Assembly: GCA_934130175.1 (NCBI GenBank)
Contig: CAKOXP010000025.1
Span: forward strand, 1 to 11,630
Origin: an uncultured Bacilli bacterium
GTDB taxonomy: Bacteria; Bacillota_I; Bacilli_A; RF39; UBA660
DNA: 11,630 nt
Direction of reading: 5' to 3'
Below, piece after piece: positions 7,517-11,630 of the stretch. The notes beneath the pieces were generated by a model that was given only the letters and a program-made list of their open reading frames with translations, had not been told where the DNA came from and made no database searches. Each line of letters starts with the position of its first letter. Position 1 is the first letter of the stretch. The position numbers and the translations under genes are program-made.

Positions 7517-8026
7517 ATGAAAAAAACAATTATTACAATTATATTTACAGCAATGATAACAGGTATTATTTCTATATATGGTGCTTATGCAGCAACAAAT
7601 TATGCAATAAGTGCATCAAAAATTGGATATGCAGATAATTCTAATTTAGGGGCAGATAATGTTCAAGCAGCGCTTGATGGTACGTGTAGTAAAATTAATA
7701 ACAAACTACAACAATTTACAGATAGTCAAACTTGGAAAAAAGCTGGAGAAGCTACTGGTATTAAAAATAGTGTTGTTCTCACTAATATTGAATATAATGA
7801 GTTGTATATAATTGTTTCAACTGCTGTAGGTGGATATTATATCTATTATATTCCTAAGTATATTTTAAAAGATGGTGGAAAATTATTTTATAATGGTGGT
7901 TATTGGTCTTCTACAAATAATTATGGTGTGGTTCTTTTTGCAAGCTTAAATTCTGTTTCTTTGGATAATAGTACTTACAATAGTGTACAAAATTCTGTTT
8001 TAAAGATACAAGTCTATTATAGGTAA
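7517..8026 (+). CDS. Small secreted protein of unknown function, under a poly-G promoter
   Basis: The 169-residue product has a clear Sec signal peptide: a short basic n-region (MKK), a hydrophobic core to about residue 20 and a probable cleavage after AYA (23-25). There is no lipobox, LPXTG motif or second transmembrane helix, so it is probably released or loosely cell-bound. The segment KIGYADNSNLGADNVQAALD (35-54) resembles a module common in exported and phage-tail-like proteins of gut Bacillota ('...NVQDAIDEL...'). The C-terminal half is rich in Tyr, Ser, Asn and beta-strand pattern and ends in QVYYR. The function is unknown. The ATG at 7517 is chosen because AGGTG (7503-7507) lies nine bases upstream; GTG 7505 and ATG 7508 overlap that site. 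The gene sits between Rpn and clpP, and its stop codon is one base from the clpP stop codon on the other strand. Confidence 0.85.
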   Translation: MKKTIITIIFTAMITGIISIYGAYAATNYAISASKIGYADNSNLGADNVQAALDGTCSKINNKLQQFTDSQTWKKAGEATGIKNSVVLTNIEYNELYIIVSTAVGGYYIYYIPKYILKDGGKLFYNGGYWSSTNNYGVVLFASLNSVSLDNSTYNSVQNSVLKIQVYYR

Positions 8027-8027
8027 T

Positions 8028-8609
8028 TTACTCCTTTTTATCGATTATCTTGTCAACTAATCCATATTCTAAAGCTTCATCCGCATCCATAAAATGATCG
8101 CGTTCAGTATCTTTCTCAATTCTTTCAATTTTCTGGTTACAGTTACTTGCTAAAATCTCATTAATCTTCTTTCGAGATTTTAAAATTCTTTCAGCAGCAA
8201 TTTTAATTTCTGTAGCTTGTCCTTCAGCACCACCAAGTGGTTGATGAATCATTACCTCTGAGTTAGGAAGAGCATATCTTTTTCCTTTTTTACCACATGA
8301 AAGTAAGAATGCTCCCATAGAAGCAGCCATCCCCATACATATTGTTGATACATCACTTTTTATAAAGTTCATAGTATCATATATTGCCATACCAGATGTT
8401 ATAGATCCACCTGGTGAATTAATATAAATAGAAATGTCATCATTACTTAAAGAATCTAAGTATAATAATTCAGCAACTATCATATTACTAGTATTATCAT
8501 TTATTTCTCCAGAGAGTAAAATAATTCTTTCTTTTAAAAGTCTTGAAAATATATCATAACTTCTTTCTCCATTAATTTCTTTTTCTACAACCATTGGTAC
8601 TAAATTCAT
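8028..8609 (-). CDS. clpP: ATP-dependent Clp protease proteolytic subunit (ClpP)
   Basis: ClpP is the tetradecameric serine peptidase that degrades substrates unfolded by ClpX or ClpC in the cytoplasm. It serves protein quality control and regulatory proteolysis. The 193-residue protein is of normal length, with catalytic Ser97 in GMAASMGAF, His122 in MIHQPLGG and Asp171 in DTERDHFMDADEA. The oligomerisation and substrate-binding region INSPGGSITSGMAIYD (63-78) is intact. The ATG whose first base is 8609 is preferred. The in-frame GTG at 8618 belongs to the Shine-Dalgarno AGAGGTG. The gene is on the minus strand, divergent from the kinase gene and convergent with the secreted protein gene (1-bp gap). 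No terminator hairpin is visible at its 3' end, and no full CtsR operator was found upstream, although one CGTCAAA half-site-like sequence is present at 8670-8676. Confidence 0.97.
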   Translation of the reverse strand: MNLVPMVVEKEINGERSYDIFSRLLKERIILLSGEINDNTSNMIVAELLYLDSLSNDDISIYINSPGGSITSGMAIYDTMNFIKSDVSTICMGMAASMGAFLLSCGKKGKRYALPNSEVMIHQPLGGAEGQATEIKIAAERILKSRKKINEILASNCNQKIERIEKDTERDHFMDADEALEYGLVDKIIDKKE

Positions 8610-8645
8610 AAAATTCACCTCTTAGTAATATTGTAGTGTAAACAA

Positions 8646-8675
8646 GATATAAATATACATATTCTAAATCGTCAA
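8646..8675 (-). promoter_or_regulatory. Possible clpP promoter
   Basis: Reading the minus strand, a -35-like TTGACG (8675-8670) is followed after 18 bp by TATATC (8651-8646), a moderate -10. The leader would be about 30 nt. Other -10 choices in this AT-rich stretch are possible. The -35 lies only 4 bp from the oppositely directed promoter of the kinase gene. Confidence 0.4.
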
Positions 8676-8679
8676 AATA

Positions 8680-8688
8680 TGCTATAAT
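8680..8688 (+). promoter_or_regulatory. Extended -10 promoter of the kinase gene
   Basis: TGCTATAAT is a perfect extended -10 (TG-N-TATAAT), with the hexamer at 8683-8688. The -35 position carries only a weak match, which extended -10 promoters tolerate. Transcription would start near 8695, giving a leader of roughly 24 nt that includes the binding site AAAGGGTG. Confidence 0.65.
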
Positions 8689-8718
8689 ATTAAATAGAAT
8701 AGAAAAAGGGTGATAAAT

Positions 8719-10374
8719 ATGGAAGAAAGCATTAATGTAATAGTTAATAATGAAACTTATCAATTTACTAAAGGAATTACTTTAGAAGAGATATCTAAAA
8801 ACTTTCAAGATACATGTAAATATCCAATTCTTTTAGCAAGGATTGGTAATACACTAAAAGAATTAAGTTCTCCTGTAAATAAACCGTGTACTATAGAGTT
8901 TTTGGATTTAACATCAAGAGAAGGAAACAGAGTTCATATCTCAGGGTTAACCTTTGTAGCAGTTTATGCTGTAAAATCTTTATATGGACCAAATGCTAAT
9001 ATATGTGTTCAACATTCCTTAGATAAAGGTATTTATATTGAAACAAATTTTGAACTAACAGAAGATAAAGTTATTCAAATAAAAAACGAAATGAAAAAAA
9101 TAATTGATAATGACTTAGATATTACAAAACTAACTATAGATAGATTAGAAGCTATAAAGTACTTTGAAAGTATAAAAGATTATGCTAAAGCAGGTGTAAT
9201 GAAATATAATACTAATACTTATATAACTTTATATAGATTAGGAAATTCATATAATTATTTTTACAATATGATGCCTAGTAGTACAGGAAAATTAAAGGAT
9301 TTTGATTTGACTTATATTAATCAAAATGGATTTGTACTTAGATTCCCTACTGCTTATATAAAAGATCATATCAAAGAATATCAACACCATCCTCATATGT
9401 TTGATGTCTTTAAAGAATATCGTGATTGGGCTAAAATCATGAAAATAGAGAATTCTGTTGATTTAAATAAAGTTATTTCAAGTGGTACTATCAATGATTT
9501 AATTAGAATTGATGAAACATTACAAAGTAATAAACTTCTAGAAGTAGCAAGAAAAATCAGTGAAAATAAAGATAAGATAAAAATTGTTTTAATGGCAGGG
9601 CCATCATCAAGTGGTAAAACAACAACTTCAAGAAAATTATCTATGTACTTAAGAAGCTTTGGTTTAAAGATAAGACCTATTTCTATGGATGATTATTTCC
9701 TAGAAAAAGACGAAACTCCACTTGGAGCAGATGGAAAACCAGATTTTGAAAGTTTGGCTGCAATGGACTTAAAATTATTTGACTCTCAAATAGCGGCTTT
9801 ATTAAACAAAGAAGAAGTAAAAATACCAACATATAATTTCTTAATTGGTATGAAAGAATATAAAGAAACAGTAAAATTAGATGATAATGAGATTTTAGTA
9901 ATTGAAGGAATTCATGCCTTGGATGCTAATATTTTAACAAATATAGCAAGAGAAAATAAATATAAAATTTACTTATCAGCTCTAACAGAGATAAATATTG
10001 ATAATCATAACCGAATTTCAACAAGTGACAATAGATTATTAAGACGAATTATCAGAGATAATAGAACAAGAGGTTATGATGTTACTAAGACATTAGAATC
10101 TTGGGCAAAAGTTAGAGTTGGTGAAGAAAAATATATTTTCCCATATCAAGATGATGCTGATTTTACATTTAATACTGGGCTAATCTATGAAATAGGTGTT
10201 TTAAAAACATATGTTGAGCCATTACTATATTCAGTAGATGAAGATTCTCCATATTATGAAGAAGCAAAAAGACTAATAGATTTTTTAAGACTATTTTTGC
10301 CAATACCATCAGATGCTATACCTGCTGACTCAATATTAAGAGAATTTATTGGAAATGGTTGTTTTCATTTATAA
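8719..10374 (+). CDS. TGS-domain nucleoside (uridine) kinase
   Basis: This is a 551-residue multidomain protein. Residues 1-66 resemble a TGS domain. About 70-240 resembles the second additional domain of threonyl-tRNA synthetase, with QHSLDKGIYIE (98-108) near the place of a metal-site histidine and a second His cluster YQHHPH (221-226). From about 285 there is a phosphoribulokinase/uridine kinase P-loop domain with Walker A GPSSSGKTT (294-302), SMDDYF (322-327), and VIEGIHALD. An RRIIRDNRTRG lid region follows. The family is usually annotated uridine kinase or nucleoside kinase and predicted to phosphorylate a pyrimidine nucleoside; the job of the synthetase-like half is not known. The ATG is chosen with AAAGGGTG as the binding site; GTG 8710 lies within it. 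The gene is divergent from clpP, stands alone and ends in its own terminator. Confidence 0.85.
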   Translation: MEESINVIVNNETYQFTKGITLEEISKNFQDTCKYPILLARIGNTLKELSSPVNKPCTIEFLDLTSREGNRVHISGLTFVAVYAVKSLYGPNANICVQHSLDKGIYIETNFELTEDKVIQIKNEMKKIIDNDLDITKLTIDRLEAIKYFESIKDYAKAGVMKYNTNTYITLYRLGNSYNYFYNMMPSSTGKLKDFDLTYINQNGFVLRFPTAYIKDHIKEYQHHPHMFDVFKEYRDWAKIMKIENSVDLNKVISSGTINDLIRIDETLQSNKLLEVARKISENKDKIKIVLMAGPSSSGKTTTSRKLSMYLRSFGLKIRPISMDDYFLEKDETPLGADGKPDFESLAAMDLKLFDSQIAALLNKEEVKIPTYNFLIGMKEYKETVKLDDNEILVIEGIHALDANILTNIARENKYKIYLSALTEINIDNHNRISTSDNRLLRRIIRDNRTRGYDVTKTLESWAKVRVGEEKYIFPYQDDADFTFNTGLIYEIGVLKTYVEPLLYSVDEDSPYYEEAKRLIDFLRLFLPIPSDAIPADSILREFIGNGCFHL

Positions 10375-10377
10375 AAT

Positions 10378-10409
10378 AAATATCCACAGAAGTTGTGGAT
10401 ATTTTCTTT
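10378..10409 (+). terminator. Intrinsic terminator after the kinase gene
   Basis: AAATATCCACA (10378-10388) pairs perfectly over 11 bp with TGTGGATATTT (10394-10404) around a five-base loop, followed by TTTTCTTT. The stem also resembles a DnaA box, which is treated as coincidence. Confidence 0.85.
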
Positions 10410-10468
10410 AAATAATAGTAAAAATTCGTAAACAAAGAAAAGATTTGTGGAAATAAAAATTAAATGCG

Positions 10469-10477
10469 TGATATACT
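10469..10477 (+). promoter_or_regulatory. Probable gapA promoter (extended -10)
   Basis: TGATATACT fits TG-N followed by TATACT (10472-10477), one mismatch from consensus. No good -35 stands 17 bp upstream. The leader would be about 62 nt. I saw no clear CggR operator or gapA-specific riboswitch between the kinase terminator and gapA, and the leader holds only a weak AGCTT/AAGCT dyad. Confidence 0.45.
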
Positions 10478-10545
10478 TAATTTGTAAGCTTATGAGAATA
10501 AAAAAGCTAAAATAAGTAAAACTATAGTTGAAAGGAAGAGATAAA

Positions 10546-11553
10546 ATGATTAAAGTTGCAATTAATGGTTTTGGTAGAATTGGAAGATTAGCATTTCGCC
10601 AAATGTTTGAACTAGAAGGATATGAAGTAGTAGCTATCAATGATTTAACAAGTCCAGATATGCTTGCTCACTTATTAAAATATGATACAGCACAAAAACG
10701 TTATGAAGGTCATACTGTAGAATCTACTGATAATTCTATCATAGTTGATGGAAAAGAAATTAAAATTTATAAAGAGGCTGATCCTAAAAATTTACCATGG
10801 GCAAGTCTTGATGTTGATGTTGTTTTAGAATGTACAGGATTCTTTACATCTAAAGAAAAAGCAAGTGCTCATATCGAAGCAGGTGCTAAAAAAGTAATTA
10901 TTTCAGCACCAGCAGGATCTGATTTAAAAACAATCGTTTATGGAGTAAATGAAAATATCTTAACAAGTGATGATAAAGTTATAAGTGCTGCAAGTTGTAC
11001 TACAAACTGTTTAGCACCAATGGCTAATGCCTTAAATAAATTAGCACCTATCGAAAGTGGTATCATGACAACTGTTCATGCTTATACTGGTGATCAAATG
11101 ATTCTTGATGGACCACATCGTAAAGGAGACTTAAGAAGAGCTCGTGCTGGTGCTTCAAATATTGTTCCAAATTCAACAGGAGCAGCAAAAGCAATTGGTT
11201 TAGTTATTCCAGAATTAAATGGAAAATTAATAGGTTCTGCTCAAAGAGTACCTGTTATCACTGGTTCAACTACTATTTTAGTAGCAGTAGTAAAGGGTCA
11301 TGACATTACTGCAGAAAAGATTAATGAGGCAATGAAAAATGCTTCCAATGAATCATTTGGTTATACAGAAGAATTATTAGTATCAACAGATATTGTAGGA
11401 ACAAGATTTGGTTCAATTTTCGATGCTACTCAAACACTAGTATCTAAAATAGATGAAGATACTTATCAAGTTCAAGTTGTTGCTTGGTATGATAATGAAA
11501 ACGGTTATACATCTCAAATGGTAAGAACTGCAAAATATTTGATGCAAAAATAG
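10546..11553 (+). CDS. gapA: Glyceraldehyde-3-phosphate dehydrogenase, type I (glycolytic)
   Basis: This enzyme oxidises and phosphorylates glyceraldehyde-3-phosphate to 1,3-bisphosphoglycerate with NAD+ in the cytoplasm, the central step of lower glycolysis. The 335-residue protein is full length. It has a Rossmann loop NGFGRIG (7-13), the adenosine-binding Asp33 (IND), catalytic Cys151 in SCTTNC and His178 in VHAYTGDQ. The substrate loop RRARAGASNIVP and the C-terminal WYDNENGY are also present. Asp33 and the LDGP stretch at 187-190 favour NAD over NADP, so I infer the glycolytic GapA type rather than GapB. The ATG at 10546 follows AAAGGAAG; a TTG at 10528 lies upstream of that site and is not used. 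B. subtilis has cggR before gapA and pgk-tpiA-pgm-eno after it. None is present here, as the gene is followed within three bases by the right repeat arm and the window end. Confidence 0.97.
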   Translation: MIKVAINGFGRIGRLAFRQMFELEGYEVVAINDLTSPDMLAHLLKYDTAQKRYEGHTVESTDNSIIVDGKEIKIYKEADPKNLPWASLDVDVVLECTGFFTSKEKASAHIEAGAKKVIISAPAGSDLKTIVYGVNENILTSDDKVISAASCTTNCLAPMANALNKLAPIESGIMTTVHAYTGDQMILDGPHRKGDLRRARAGASNIVPNSTGAAKAIGLVIPELNGKLIGSAQRVPVITGSTTILVAVVKGHDITAEKINEAMKNASNESFGYTEELLVSTDIVGTRFGSIFDATQTLVSKIDEDTYQVQVVAWYDNENGYTSQMVRTAKYLMQK

Positions 11554-11556
11554 TAG

Positions 11557-11630
11557 TGAATATTAGTCAATGATGTGAAACATAATTTTTTATAAATGAC
11601 TTGGTCGTAAGATTGAGTTATTTTTTATTT
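11557..11630. repeat. Right arm of 74-bp perfect terminal inverted repeat
   Basis: This is the exact reverse complement of bases 2-75. It begins three bases after the gapA stop codon and runs to the last base of the window. It is the only sequence available as the gapA 3' untranslated region. A tiny hairpin ATGT-GAA-ACAT followed by AATTTTTT lies in it, too weak to call a terminator. The repeat may continue beyond the window. Confidence 0.9.

Noticed and set aside
8670..8688. CtsR operator controlling clpP
   Set aside because: Only one heptamer-like half (CGTCAAA) is present; the required second direct repeat is missing.
8572..8763. Minus-strand open frame across the clpP start and the kinase start
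   Set aside because: It overlaps both real genes and their promoters, and its hydrophobic product reflects AT-rich intergenic DNA.
10378..10404. DnaA-box-like ATATCCACA and its complement next to the gapA region, as a possible replication-related site
   Set aside because: The two copies form the perfect stem of an intrinsic terminator; there is no cluster of boxes, no dnaA or dnaN gene and no origin context.
10365..10640. Minus-strand open frame over the gapA promoter and 5' end
   Set aside because: It is antisense to gapA and covers a clear terminator and promoter region; the composition is low-complexity.
1..11630. The whole window as a transposon bounded by terminal inverted repeats
   Set aside because: The interior is core housekeeping genes in ancestral order, with no transposase at an end; the inverted arms are better explained by a dispersed repeat, invertible segment or assembly edge.

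Overview
The window is a low-GC, AT-rich stretch of bacterial chromosome using the standard genetic code. Shine-Dalgarno sites are strong and of the GGAGG/GGTGA type. Gene content and order point to a Bacillota of the Bacilli type. The order uvrA - yvlD-like - lgt - yvcK - whiA - clpP - gapA follows the Bacillus subtilis arrangement uvrBA-yvlABCD-hprK-lgt...yvcIJKL-crh-yvcN-clpP...cggR-gapA, with several members missing. An uncultured gut Bacilli lineage is my inference, from the AT bias and from the type of secreted protein and Rpn gene present; the sequence does not prove it.

Layout. (1) 1-75: one arm of a perfect 74-bp inverted repeat whose partner is the very end of the window (11557-11630). 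(2) 104-4403: an operon of uvrA (excision repair), a YvlD-like four-helix membrane protein and lgt (lipoprotein maturation). It has a clear sigma-A promoter in front and an intrinsic terminator behind. (3) 4437-6378: yvcK-whiA, separated by 1 nt and closed by a strong terminator. YvcK links UDP-sugar state to envelope synthesis, and WhiA links metabolism to cell division. (4) 6403-8026: accessory cargo between core genes, namely an Rpn-family PD-(D/E)XK nuclease gene and a small secreted protein gene. (5) 8028-10409: clpP on the minus strand, divergent from a TGS-domain uridine-kinase-like gene. (6) 10546-11553: gapA, glycolytic GAPDH, followed directly by the right repeat arm.

The most interesting signal is the promoter of the secreted protein gene. 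A run of ten G residues (7465-7474) fills the spacer between a -35-like TTGATT and a perfect -10 TATAAT, giving a 20-bp spacer. This is the architecture of slipped-strand, phase-variable promoters known from pathogens, here in an AT-rich genome and in front of an exported protein of unknown function. Because that gene converges on clpP with a 1-bp gap and no visible terminator, switching it on could also send antisense transcription into clpP.

The second notable signal is the 74-bp terminal inverted repeat. It may mark a dispersed repeat that ended the assembly, an 11.5-kb invertible segment, or an artefact. Both edges fall where conserved neighbours (uvrB before uvrA; glycolytic genes after gapA) would be expected.
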